A stretch of 64,000 nt of DNA, taken from positions 75,407,179-75,471,178 of the forward strand of contig NC_084840.1 in NCBI RefSeq assembly GCF_033115175.1, given 5' to 3'. The notes under the pieces are model-generated. The model was not told the DNA's origin. It saw only the letters and a program-made list of their open reading frames with translations, and did not search any database. Made by a program: the position numbers and the translations under genes. The stretch comes from Lepus europaeus. Lineage: Eukaryota > Chordata > Mammalia > Lagomorpha > Leporidae. Below, piece after piece: positions 22,570 to 33,900 of the stretch (the first letter of the stretch is position 1; every line of letters begins with the position of its first letter).

Positions 22570-22858
22570 ATGATTCTTTTTCTAAGTTTATATAAGAGAC
22601 AGAGAGAAAGAGAGAGAAAAAAGAGAGCACCCATCTATTGGCTCACTCCCCCACATGCCCACAACGGCATGCCTCGGCCACAGGTACAGCCAGGAGTCAG
22701 GAACTCAGTCCAGCTCTCCATGTGGGTGGCAGGGACCCAGCAATTGCAGCATCACCTGCTGCCTTCTAGGTGCATATTAGCAAGAAGTTAGATTTAAGAA
22801 TATAGCTGGGACTCAAACCCAGACACTCTGACATCTACGTGTTTAAGTACATGCCTGG
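22570..22858 (-). mobile_element. CSINE, old copy
   Basis: AAGAGACAGAGAGAAAGAGAG, TCTATTGGCTCACTCCC, head remnant near GTACATGCCTGGTC. Confidence 0.72.
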
Positions 22859-23261
22859 TCAAACACCTGTCCTAGTACCAATCCTCAACCTATATATTAT
22901 TTACTATGACAAAATGTGCTTAATAAACCTTAAAATAAAAGAACACTTGAACTTTCACATATGTGATTATTTTGATATTTATAACACAACAATTAAAACT
23001 GGTTGTCAGCAGACATGTCTCTATATCACTGTTACAATACAAATGAACAGGTTGACATGAAATTAAAAGATCATGGGATTATGTGATTTTAAACTTTTAA
23101 ATTGACTACCATTGTTTGTTAATTATTACTCATTAATCAACTGGACCCATGCATGGTAACCAAATAATGAAATATTTACCATCAGTTATCTTGTTTTCTT
23201 TTCTTGGACCAAGGGTAACTATTTAAATTTGGTATTTTGGTTTTATGTTCGTTTTCTTGTT

Positions 23262-23574
23262 TTACTTTTTAAAAATATTTTATTTACTTGAGAGGTAGAG
23301 TTACAGAGAGAGGGAGAGAAAGAGAGAAAGGTCTTCCATTATTGGTTCACTCCCTAAAGGGCTGCAATAGGCAGAGCTGGGCTGGTCCAAAGCCAAGAAC
23401 CAGGAGCTTCTTCCAGGTCTCTCACGCAGTTTCAGGGGCAAAAGGACTTGGGCCATCTTCTACTGCTTTCCTGGGCCATAGCAGAGAACTGGATAGGAAG
23501 AGGAACCTCCAACCATTTAGAATACTGGCACTGCAGGTGGAGGCTTAGCCTACTACACCACAGTACCAGCTCCT
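23262..23574 (-). mobile_element. CSINE
   Basis: TTTTATTTACTTGAGAGGTAGAGTTACAG, GGGCCATCTTCTACTGC and head complement ACACCACAGTACCAGC. Confidence 0.87.
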
Positions 23575-24027
23575 GCTTGCTTACTTTTCACTCAACAAGC
23601 TGATCCATGGCCAGCCATTAAGATGATCTCATCAGGCTCTGTTCATGAGTTCCCCCTCCTGCATTCCCAGACTGTGCAAGTGTTTCCCTGACGGATGGGA
23701 TATGCATATTTGACCAACCACACTATTTTGTCCCTCTTGAGCATGCCTATCCTCCACTTGTCCCACAAACAGCAACTCCATCTTATCTCTGCCTTGGGCT
23801 ACATGTTCAGAGATGGGTCATTTTGTCACTTGCTGTGTCTGGAAGGCTTTGGCCACCACTGGGCTGCTGCCATGGGGAGCTGTTGAGAGTGGGGCCCTCT
23901 TAGCTCTGCCCCCAAAACACTACTCCAGCTGACAGTGGGGTTTTTGAAGATAGTGTAGCATTTCCATATCATAGTAGATACTTTCTCTTTTTCTTTTTTT
24001 AAAATATGTATGTATGTATTTTTTTAA
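23575..24027. other. Unassigned non-repetitive stretch
   Basis: Less AT-rich than neighbours, with short broken ORFs only. It could be a decayed retroposed sequence, but no family is recognised. Confidence 0.3.
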
Positions 24028-24071
24028 AGATGCCATTTGGGATGCCTGCATCTCATATTGGAGTGGCTGTT
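24028..24071 (+). repeat. CSINE fragment
   Basis: GATGCCTGCATCTCATATTG followed by GAGTGGCTG, the second quarter of a plus-strand C repeat, cut by the next SINE. Confidence 0.55.
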
Positions 24072-24424
24072 TTTTTTTTCTAAAGATTTATTTATTTATT
24101 TATTTGAAAGTCAGAATTACACAGAGAGAGGAGAGGCAGAGAGAGAAGAGAGAGAGAGAGAGAGGTCTTCTATCTGATGGTTCACTCCCCAATTGGCTGC
24201 AATGGCCAGAGTTGTGCTGACCTGAATCCAGGAGCCAGGAGCTTCTTCCAGGTCTCCCACGTGGGTGCAGGGGTCCAAGGACTTTGGCCATATTCTACTG
24301 CTATCCCAGGCCATAGCAGAGAGCTGGATTGGATGTGGAGCAGCCAGTTCTTGAACTGGTGTCCATATGGGATGCCAGCTCTTCAGGCCAGGGTGTTAAT
24401 CTGCTGCGACACAGTGCTGGCCCC
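24072..24424 (-). mobile_element. CSINE
   Basis: Tail TTTATTTATTTATTTATTTG, (GA)n, ACTCCCCAATTGGCTGC, head complement CGACACAGTGCTGGCCCC. Confidence 0.9.
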
Positions 24425-24425
24425 T

Positions 24426-24727
24426 AAATATGTATTTATTTATTTGAGAGGCAGAGTAACATAAAGAGAGAAGGAGAGACAGAGAGAGGTCTTCCATTCC
24501 CTGACTCACTCCCCAAATGGCCACAAAGATCAGAGCTGGGCTGATTTGAAGTCAGGAGCCAGGAGCTTCTTCTGGATCTCTCACATAGGTAAGGGGCCTA
24601 AGCACTTGATCCATCTTCCACTGCTTTCCCAGGTGCACTCCCAGGGAGCTGGATTGGAAGTGAACCAGTGCCCATATGGAATGCCAGTGCTGCAGGTTTT
24701 AACCTGCTGAGCCACAGGGCCCACCCC
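24426..24727 (-). mobile_element. CSINE
   Basis: GTATTTATTTATTTGAGAGG, ACTCCCCAAATGGCC, head complement GAGCCACAGGGCCCACC. It abuts the previous SINE and the start of the ZBTB18 pseudogene. Confidence 0.88.
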
Positions 24728-25216
24728 AGTTGACATTTTCTGCAGTTCAAAGATTTGTTCATTGAAGACAAGCTAGCAACTGTTATCTATACATGTATGA
24801 CAAAACCTGCAAAGAGAAGCTGAAAGAGAAAGCCACTATGGAGGCAGACAGCATGAAAATGGGCAAAGATTCTTCAAGTTGTTCCAAGTTGAGACTTCTG
24901 ATGGCAGCAGCCACATGGTAGGTGATTCACTCAGTGATAAAAATGAAGATGAAGAAAAAGATGACATACTGAACATCATGCCCAGTGACAGGGACTTGGA
25001 GGCAGAGCCTGGGAACATGTGCATGTGATTGTCATCAGTCTCAGCAGGCATCTCTCAAGTGGTGGAGAAGCAGAGCCTAAGGCACAGCAGCTGGAAAAAT
25101 GGTAGCCAGCCCGTGCAGCTCAAGACTCTTTGCCACAGCGGTCTGACACCTCCATGAGGGATTTGGCAAATGTTAACCGTGTGCTGGACCTGTCAAGTCC
25201 AGCCTTTCAGGAGTTG

Positions 25217-25667
25217 AAAATCTTTTTTTTAGCATTTTTTATTAAACTTTTATTTAATGAATATAAATTTCCAAAGTACAGCTTATGGGTTACAATGGCT
25301 TCCCCTTCCCAAAACTTCCCTCCTACCCACAACCCTCCCCTTTCCCACTCCCTCTCCCCTTCCAATCACATCAAGATTCATTTTCAATTCTCTTTATATA
25401 CAGAAGATCAGTTTAGTATATATTAGGTAAAGATTTCAACAGTTTGCCCCCATATAGCAACACAAAGTGAAAAAAAAATACTGTTGGAGTACTAGTTATA
25501 GCATTAAATAAGAGTGTACAGCACATTAAAAACAGAGATCCTACATAATATTTTTTTAAAAAAATTAATTAATTTTCTATGCCATTTCCAATTTAACACC
25601 AGGTTTTGTTTTTCATTTCCAATTATCTTTATATACAGAAGATTGATTCAGTATATAATTAGTAAAG
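25217..25667 (-). mobile_element. L1 3'-end fragment inside the ZBTB18 pseudogene
   Basis: T-run, ATTAAACTTTTATTTAATG, pyrimidine tract at 25301-25362, the TTTATATACAGAAGATCA module, a short internal T-rich tract near 25606 and the start of a second module. Pseudogene sequence stops at GTTGAAAATC and resumes at AGCTCTTATTTGTCTTCAC, so the insertion postdates the retroposed gene. No clear TSD. Confidence 0.88.
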
Positions 25668-26805
25668 AGCTCTTATTTGTCTTCACACAGCGTGCTGAGA
25701 AGCAACCTGGTACAGGTGAAGGTGCAGAAAGAGGCTTCCTGTGATCAGAGTGATATTCGCACTAATGACTCTGACAGCAGACATAGCACTATGAAGGAAA
25801 GTGTGAGCATTAATAACAAGGTACAGTATGAGCTGGCCTATCTGGCTCCTTCCTCTATGGGAAGACTCAGTCCTGAGGGAGCTTGATCTGGAGGGCAAAG
25901 CCAGCAATGATGAACTGGTGGCCCTGGAGAACCAGTGAGTCCAGGTGGAAGATGGCATGAAGACCAGTCTACTCCCCTATGTCTCCAACATCCTGAACCT
26001 TGCTGACTAGAACTTCACCTGCCCTCTGTACAACAAAGTCTTCCCATGCCTCCAGATACACCTGAGCACTAACCTTCACAAGCAGGGCGGCATCCAAGCC
26101 CACTGCCAATGCCAGTGTTCCCACGTGCTCACTGTGGGGGAAGAATTTCTCCTGCATCTATACCCTCCAACACCATGAGAGGATTCACTTTGTGGGAGAA
26201 GCCCTCCATGTGCACAAGTGTGGCAAGAGCTTCCAGTATTCACACAACCTGAGCCACCATGCCGTGGTGCACACCTATGAGAAGCTACACACCTGCAAGT
26301 GATGTGAACAGAGGTTCACACTTTTGGGAGACCTGTGCAGACAGATTGGCAAGTTCCACTGTGAGCTGCTGAACTCTTGGTTATTCAACAGCAAAGCACT
26401 GCGTTTGCCTATTGTCAGAGATAGAAAGAAGCCCCAGCCTCTAAAGATTGGGCTCCCTTGATTGACATGGGGATTGGGTATACTAGACTATGTTCATGGG
26501 GCAGCAGAGGCTGAGGCTCAAGGTGTGGTTGTAATGGTCAACACGCAGGACAAAAACATTTTACACAGTGTTTGTTGTCCTGTCCTGAACTTACAAAAAG
26601 GACTACTGGAGTAGCATGGAAAATGTTTGCCATTCTTGCCTTTTGTTTTTAATTAACATTGTTTACAATTTGATCAGCTTAACTACCGTAAACATAGACT
26701 ATATTTGTGATTAAGATACTGAATGGAAAACTCCCTTGTGAGTTACTGGATTGTCTTGGAAATGTTTTGTCGAATGTGCATTAATTTGGCAATAATGGCA
26801 ATAAA

Positions 26806-26850
26806 AGCAAACAAGCAAGCAAACAAGCAAGCAAACAAACAAACAAAAAA
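26806..26850 (+). repeat. (CAAG)n/(CAAA)n A-rich tail
   Basis: Directly follows the pseudogene's AATAAA, so it most likely derives from its poly(A) tail. Confidence 0.75.
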
Positions 26851-27157
26851 GTTGTGAAAATGGCCTTCAAACATCCCTTTTAGTTACTTGAAGAGTTTTT
26901 TATAAAATAAAGTTTATGTTAAAATAATTTTTATTAATTTAGAGAAGAAAATGACTATGAGAAAGCAGATTTTTCTCTGGGATTTCCTTCTTATAAACAT
27001 TTTAAATGATTGCTTTTTCCTTTTCTTAGTTTCGCATTCTTCCTTTGTTCTAAAATTTAGACTACATCTAGCTTGGGCAACCATAGTATGTTTTATTTTC
27101 CTGAAGCTGGAATAGTTTATAATGCTGTTTAGCTTTGTATTATTGGTGTGTTGGTGA

Positions 27158-27495
27158 TTTTTTTAAAGATTTATTTATTTATTTGGAAGGCAGAGTTACA
27201 GAGAGAGAGAGAGGGAGAGGGAGAGGGAGAGAGAGAGATCTTTCATCCCTTGGTTCACTCCTAAAATGGCTGCAACAGCAGGAACCAGACTGGTCCAGAT
27301 CCAAGAGCTAGGAGCCTTTCCTGGGTCTCCCTCATGGGTGCAAGGGCCCAAGGACTTGGGTCATCCTCAGTTGCTTTCCCAGGCTCACTATTAGGCAGCT
27401 GGATTGGAAACGGAGCCGTTCAGACTTGAACTGGCCCCCACAGGGGATGACAGCATTGCAGGCAGTAGCTTTACCAGCTACACCACAGTGCCAGA
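27158..27495 (-). mobile_element. CSINE
   Basis: TTTAAAGATTTATTTATTTATTTGG, (GAGAGG)n, head complement CTACACCACAGTGCCAG. Confidence 0.88.
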
Positions 27496-27509
27496 ATACA
27501 TGTCGATGA

Positions 27510-27815
27510 ATTTTTTAAAAGCATATTTATTTGTTTATTTGAGATGTATAATTACAGACAGAAAAAGGGAGAGACAGAATGGGTTTCCATCAGCTGGTTA
27601 ACTCCTCAGATGGCCATAATGGCTGGAGCTGAGCAGATTGGAAGCCAGGAGCCAGGAGCTTCTTCTGGGTCTCCCACATGGGTACAGGGACCCAAGCACT
27701 TGGGCCAACTTCTACTGCTTTCCCAGGCCATAACAGAGAGCTGGACCAGAAGAGGAGAAGCTGGGACTTGAACCAGCAACCATATGGGATGCTGGTGCCA
27801 AAGGTAAAGGCTTAG
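27510..27815 (-). mobile_element. CSINE, head truncated or altered
   Basis: GCATATTTATTTGTTTATTTGAG, CTCCTCAGATGGCC, and AAGGCTTAGCCCATT. It ends against AAAATAAATAAAACTTT plus A-run (27820-27850), the tail of another, plus-strand SINE. Confidence 0.82.
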
Positions 27816-28221
27816 CCCATTTTAAAATAAATAAAACTTTAAAAAAAAAGTTATACATTAAGGATATATTGATACACCCAGTATACACATAAAAGCTTCA
27901 AAATAATATTTACATGATATATTAATATATAGTTGCTACTCAGAAGTTATCCATTTTAGCTATCATCTATTGTAAACAAATGAAGTAGAGAAGAGCAGAA
28001 AAAACCCCAGGGAGCAAGTGAACAGTACCAGAAAGCAATCAGCTTAGCAAGGCAGGTGCTCTGGGGGATGTTCAGTTTGCACCCCACTGTATGAGTTTTT
28101 TGTTGTTGCTTTGTTTCACTATTTGCCCTTTAAAGCCCACCTAATTCTATTTTTCCTCAATTTGCTACTTTAATTTCCTATTCCTTTAGCTTTTTTGTCT
28201 CAAATTTTAATATGTACTTTC

Positions 28222-28490
28222 TTATGAGGGAATTTGAGAAAGTTCATGGAAAATGGAAATCAAAGATAAGCTTGTTTTGGTGCAAAAATTATTAAATCCA
28301 TATACACAGGTTTTTAACATTTTTATTTTTTGATTTGTTTACTTCTGCAAGTAGTAGAAGCAGTTTATTTAACATCACATGAATGAGTCAGGTAGTGGAA
28401 AGTTTTAGAGTTAGAGGTAGTTTTGATCCTGGTTCTTGCTCTCCTACACATTTTCCATGAATTTTCTGAAGTTCCTCACTTACCTGGTTC
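28222..28490. mobile_element. Candidate mariner-like MITE
   Basis: The ends are imperfect inverted repeats. GAGGGAATTTGAGAAAGTTC at 28226 onward and the complement of the segment ending GAAGTTCCTC (about 28450-28483) share ATGGAAAATG and the flanking pattern. TA dinucleotides lie close to both ends. The inner TGGTGCAAAAATTATTAAAT resembles old mammalian mariner-derived repeats. No transposase ORF. Confidence 0.5.
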
Positions 28491-28589
28491 CACTCCAATA
28501 CTTCATCTATTGAGCCAAATAATGATTAAGTGATTTGTTATTTTATACAATCTTGTGATTATTATATATAATCTTGTTGCTTTTTCTTC

Positions 28590-29135
28590 TTTAGCTTTAA
28601 ACATATTGAGACAAGGAGGCAGAGAAAGTAGTTGAGGCACCTGGGAATAAAAGTTCCTACTATCTCAAGATTCAGAATATGGGCTTGGTTCCCCACAATC
28701 TGAAGATAAATGGTCCCTAAGGCTGATCTAGGTTGATGCATAGCTCACTATACACGCTGTAATAAGTGAGCATGATAAATGAAACACCTACCACTCCCCG
28801 TGGCAGCAAATGCTGGACCACATAAGGAGCCAACAGAGGTAGGAAATGCATTCTAGGAAATCTCCACCCACCTACTTTCCAGAAAAGCTTGACTTTTCCT
28901 CCCCTTTATTAGAATGCATCTCCTCTTCATTAGGATAATCTTCCCTTTTATTGAACAGGTCATTTAATGTTAAACACAATTCAGAGAGGAAGGTGGAAGG
29001 CCCCACTCTCTGGAGTTCCCGTCTGCTTTTGCAATAAAACACTTGTTGCTCATCATTTGCTATTCTCTAGCTCTCTCCTGAATTCTCTCTTGAAATGAAA
29101 TCAAGGACCCAGGTACCAAGCAGCCCTCATTGAAT
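28590..29135 (+). mobile_element. Candidate class I (ERV1-like) LTR
   Basis: AATAAA at about 29033-29038 is followed by the U5-like run CTCTCCTGAATTCTCTCTTG, then AATCAAGGACCCAGG. That arrangement is typical of gammaretrovirus-like LTRs (AATAAA, then CCTGAATTCTTTC-type sequence, then AAGRACCC). The left border, perhaps TGAGAC at 28606, and a TSD could not be fixed. Confidence 0.42.
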
Positions 29136-29452
29136 GTGGTGAAGAATTTGTTACTGTAAACGTATTCCAAAAAGGCATACTTGTCTTAGGAATACATAAA
29201 AAATAAATGCAACAAAACGAAAGTGGATGATATTAAGCATACATTCCATAGAGAAGGGTGAGGGTGAACTACAGAGAAATTGTTAATGAACCAAATATTT
29301 GTAATAAACTACTGCACTCTCATCTAAAACTATAATTTAAAGAAACTAGTGAAAATACTTTATATTCTGTTTGGTATTTTATTTGTTTCACAGTTGCTTG
29401 CATTTTTAGTATTTAGGACCAAATTATTTGAATTCTCTTGCTTGTTACCATT

Positions 29453-29465
29453 GCAAATGTGCTTT
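29453..29465. repeat. L1 target-site duplication, left copy
   Basis: GCAAATGTGCTTT, identical to 36758-36770. Confidence 0.9.
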
Positions 29466-30911
29466 TTTTTAAATTAAACTTTTATTTGAATATAAATTTC
29501 CAAAGTATAGCTTATGGGTTACAATGGCTTCCCCCCTCCCATAACTTCCCTCCCGCCCGCAACCCTCCCCTTTCCCGCTCCCTCTCCCCTTCCATTCATG
29601 TAAAGATTCATTTTCAATTCTCTTTATATACAGAAGATCAGTTTAGTATATATTAGGTAAAGATTTCAACATTTTGCCCACATAGCAACGTAAAGTGAAT
29701 AAACTACCATTGGATTACTAATTATAGCATTAAATAGCAATGTACAGCACATTAAAGACAGAGATCCTACATAATTTTTTTTCAAATTAATTAATTTTCT
29801 ATGCCATTTCCATTTTAACACCAGGTTGTTTTTTTTTTTTTTTTTCATTTCCAAATCTCTTTATATACAGAAGATCAATTCGGTATATAATTAGTAAAGA
29901 CCTCATCAGTTTGTGCCCGCACAGAAACACATAGTATAAAAATACTGTTTCAGTACTAGTTATAGCATCACTTCGCTTTAGGCAACACATTAGGGACAGA
30001 TCCCACATGGGGTGTAAGTACACAGTGACTCCTGTTGCTGATTTAACAATTTGACACTCCTGTTCATGGCGTCAGTAATCTCCCTAGGCTCTAGTCATGA
30101 GTTGCCAGGGCTATGGAAGCCTTTAGGGTTCGCTGACTTTGATCTTATTCCGATAGGGTCATAGTCAAAGTGGAGGTTCTCTCCTCCCTTCAGAGAAGGG
30201 TACCTCCTTCTTTGACGGCCCCGTTCTTTCCACTGGGATCTCACTAACAGAGATCTTTCATTTAGGTCTTTTTTTTTCCATGATATCTTGGCTTTCCATG
30301 CCTGCTATACTCTCATGGGCTCTTCCGCCAGATCCGAATGCCTTGAGGGCTGATTCTGAGGCCAGAGTGTTGTTTAGGACATCTGCCATTCTATGAGTCT
30401 GCTGTGTATCCCGGTTCCCATGTTGGATCTTTCTCTCCCTTTTTGATTCTATCAGTTAGTATTAGCAGTTACTTGTCTTGTTTGTGTGATCTCTTTGACT
30501 CTTAGACCTATCAGAGCTATCAATTGTGAGCTGATATTGATCACTTGGACTAGTGAGATGGCATTGGTACATGCCACCTGGGTGGGATTGTGTTGGAATC
30601 CCCTGGCACATTTCTGACTACACCATTTGCGGCCAGTCCGATTGAGCATGTTCCAAATTGTTCATCTCCTCCCTCTCTTTTTCCACTCTTAGATTTAACA
30701 GGGATCACTTTTCTGTTAAAATTTAAACACCTAAGGATAATTGTGTGTTAATTACTGAGTTCAACCAATAGCACTAGAACAACAACAACAACAACAACAA
30801 ATACTAAAAAGGATAAAGTATTACATTGTACATCTAAAGTCAGGACAGGAGCTGATCAGTTCATTGTTGCTTATAGTGTCCATTTCACTTAACAGGTTTC
30901 CCCTTTGGCGC
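29466..30911 (-). other. L1 3' UTR with duplicated 3' module
   Basis: From the 3' end inward: poly-T; the A/T segment ATTAAACTTTTATTTGAATA; a pyrimidine tract on the + strand (29527-29594, a G-rich polypurine tract in L1 sense); module B (about 29600-29825); an internal T17 run (29829-29845); and module A (29846 onward). Modules A and B share TTTATATACAGAAGATCA, ACACAAAGTG-like and AGTACTAGTTATAGCAT in the same order. A (CAA)n microsatellite lies at 30776-30801. Confidence 0.85.
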
Positions 30912-33900
30912 TCAGTTGTCACCGATCAGGGAAAACAAATGATATTTGTCTCTTTGGGACTGGCTTAATTCACTCAGCATGATGTCTTCCAGGTTGCTCC
31001 ATCTTGTTGCAAATGACTGGGTTTCGTTGTTTCTTACTGCTGTATAGTATTCTATGGAGTACATGTCCCATAATTTCTTTATCCAGTCTACTGTTGATGG
31101 ACATTTAGGTTGATTCCAGGTCTTTGCTATTGTGAATTGAGCTGCAATAAACATTAGTGTGCAGATGGCTTTTTTATTTGCCAAATTAATTTCCTTTGGG
31201 TAAATTCCAAGGAGTGGGATGGCTGGGTTGTATGGTAGGGTTATGTTCAGGTTTCTGAGGAATCTCCAGACAGACTTCCATAGTGGCTTAACCAGTTTGC
31301 ATTCCCACCAACAGTGGGTTAGTGTCCCTTTTTCCCCACATCCTCTCCAGCATCTGTTGTTGGTAGATTTCTGAATGTGAGCCATTCTCGCCGGGGTGAG
31401 ATGGAACCTCATTGTGGTTTTGATTTGCATTTCTCTGATTGCTAGTGATCTTGAACATTTTTTCATGTGTCTGTTGGCCATTTGGATTTCCTCTTTCGAA
31501 AAATGTCTATTGAGGTCCTTGGCCCATCTCTTAAGTGGGTTGTTTGTTTTGTTGTTGTGGATTTTCTTGATTTCTTTGTAGATTCTGGTTATCAACCCTT
31601 TATCTGTAGTATAGTTTGCGAATATTTTTTCCCATTCTGTCGGTTGCCTCTTCACTTTCCTGACTGTTTCTTTTGAAGTGCAGAAACTTCTCAATTTGAT
31701 GCAATCCCAAATGTTAATTTTGGTTTTGACTGCCTGTGCTGTTGGAGTATTTTCCAGGAAGTCTTTGCCTGTGCCTATATCTTGCAGGGTTTCTCCAATG
31801 CTCTCTAATAATTTGATGGTTTCGGGTCATAGATTTAAGTCTTTAATCCATGTTGAGTGAATTTTTGTGTAAGGTGAAAGGTATGGGTCTTGCTTCAAGC
31901 TTCTGCACGTGGAAATCCAATTTTCCCAGCACCATTTATTGAATAGACTGTCCTTATTCCAGGGATTAGATTTGGATCTTTGGTCAAATATAAGTTGGCT
32001 GTAGATGTTTGGATTGATTTCTGGTGTTTCTATTCTGTTCCATTGGTCTATCCATCTGTTTCTGTACCAGTACCATGCTGTTTTGATAACAACTGCCCTG
32101 TAGTATGTCCTGAAATCAGGTATTGTGATGCCTCCGGCTTTGTTTTTGTTGTACAGGATTGCTTTGGCTATTCGAGGTCTTCTGTGTCTCCATATGAATT
32201 TCAGTATCATTTTTTCCAGATCTGAGAAGAATGTCTTCGGGATCTTGATGGGTATTGCATTGAATGTATAAATTGCTTTTGGGAGAATAGACATTTTGAT
32301 GATATTGATTCTTCCAATCCATGAGCATGGAAGATTTCTCCATTTTTTGGTATCCTCTTCTATTTCTTTCTGTAAGGTTTTGTAGTTTTCATCGTAGAGA
32401 TCGTTAACGTCTTTGGTTAAGTTTATTCCAAGGTATTTGATTGTTTTTGTAGCTATTGTGAATGGGATTGAATTCAGAAGTTCTTCTTCAGCTGTGGCAT
32501 TGCCTGTGTATACAAAGGCTGTTGATTTTTGTGCATTGATTTTATATCCTGCTACTTTGCCAAACTCTTCGATGAGTTCCAGCAGTCTCTTAGTAGAGTT
32601 CTTTGGGTCCCCTAAATAAAGAATCATATCATCTGCAAAGAGGGATAGTTTGAGTTCGTCCTTCCCGATTTGTATCCCTTTAATTTCTTTTTCTTGCCTA
32701 ATGGCTCTGGCCAAAACTTCCAGAATTATATTGAATAGCAGTGGTGAGAGAGGGCATCCCTGTCTGGTACCAGATTTCAGTGGAAATGCTTCCGACTTTT
32801 CCCCATTCAATAGGATGTTGGCCGTGGGTTTTTCATATATTGCTTTGATTGTATTGAGGAATGTTCCTTCCATACCCAGTTTGCTTAGAGTTTTCATCAC
32901 GAAAGGGTGTTGTATTTTATCAAATGCTTTCTCTGCGTCTATTGAGAGAATCATATGGTTTTTCTTCTGCAGTCTGTTAATGTAGTGTATTACGTTGATT
33001 GTTTTGCGAATGTTGAACGATCCCTGCATACCGGGGATGAATCCCACTTGGTCTGGGTGGATGATCTTTCTGATGTGTTGTTGCATTCTATTGGCCAGAA
33101 TTTTATTGAGTATTTATTGAGTATTTATTGAGTATTGTTCATCAGGGATATTGGTCTGTAATTCTCTTTCAATGTTGCATCTCTTTCTGGCTTAGGAATT
33201 AAGGTGATGGTGGCATCATAGAAAGAATTTGGGAGGACTCCCTCTTTTTCGATTGCTCTGAATAGTTTGAGAAGAATTGGAGTTAGTTCTTCTCTAAATG
33301 TCTGGTAGAACTCAGCAGTGAATCCATCTGGCCCTAGGCTTTTCTTTGTTGGAAGGGCCTTTATTACTGTTTCAATTTCTGTGTCAGTTATTGGTCTGTT
33401 TAGGTTTTCTATGTCTTCCTGGCTCAATTTAGGGAGGTTGTATGTGTCCAAGAATCTGTCCATTTCTGATAGATTTCCCTGTTTGCTGGCATACAAATCC
33501 TTGTAGTAATTTCTGATGATTCTTTTTATTTCTGCGGCATCTGTTGTTACGTTTCCCTTTTCATCTCTGATCCTATTGATTTGGGTCTTTTCTCTTCTTT
33601 TTTTAGTGAGTTGGGCCAATGGGGTGTCAATTTTGTTTATTTTTTCAAAAAACCAGCTCCTCGTTTGGCTGATTTTTTGTAATGTTTTTTTGGATTCAAT
33701 CCTGTTGATTTCTTCTCTGATTTTAATTATTTCTCTTCTCCTACTGGGTTTGGGTTTGGTTTGCTGCAGATTTTCTAGATCCTTGAGATGACTTGAAAGC
33801 TCATCTATTTGGTGCCTTTCCAATTTCTTGATGTAGGCACCTATTGATATAAACTTTCCTCTTAACACTGCTTTTGTTGTATCCCATGGGTTTTGGTATG

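Larger units (their letters stand above)
24731..26850 (+). pseudogene. ZBTB18P: ZBTB18 processed pseudogene, 5'-truncated and split by an L1 fragment
   Basis: Read in several frames, the + strand follows a BTB zinc-finger repressor without introns. The end of the BTB domain (QFKDL, then MYD) is followed by [10 protein letters not shown], an acidic linker, and [20 protein letters not shown] (from 25690). C2H2 fingers come next ([21 protein letters not shown], about 26220-26290) and then [17 protein letters not shown] (about 26320-26370). These match my recollection of ZBTB18 (RP58/ZNF238), including the distinctive FHCEL C-terminus. Many frameshifts and stops, for example TGA inside the last finger near 26300, rule out function. 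The 3' UTR ends with AATAAA (26800-26805) and an A-rich (CAAG/CAAA)n tail, the mark of LINE-mediated retroposition. The BTB N-terminus is missing. The paralogue ZBTB42 is the alternative source. Confidence 0.82.

Noticed and set aside
24836..25051. Minus-strand 71-codon Ser-rich ORF
   Set aside because: It is antisense to the acidic, Asp/Glu-rich linker of the ZBTB18 pseudogene.
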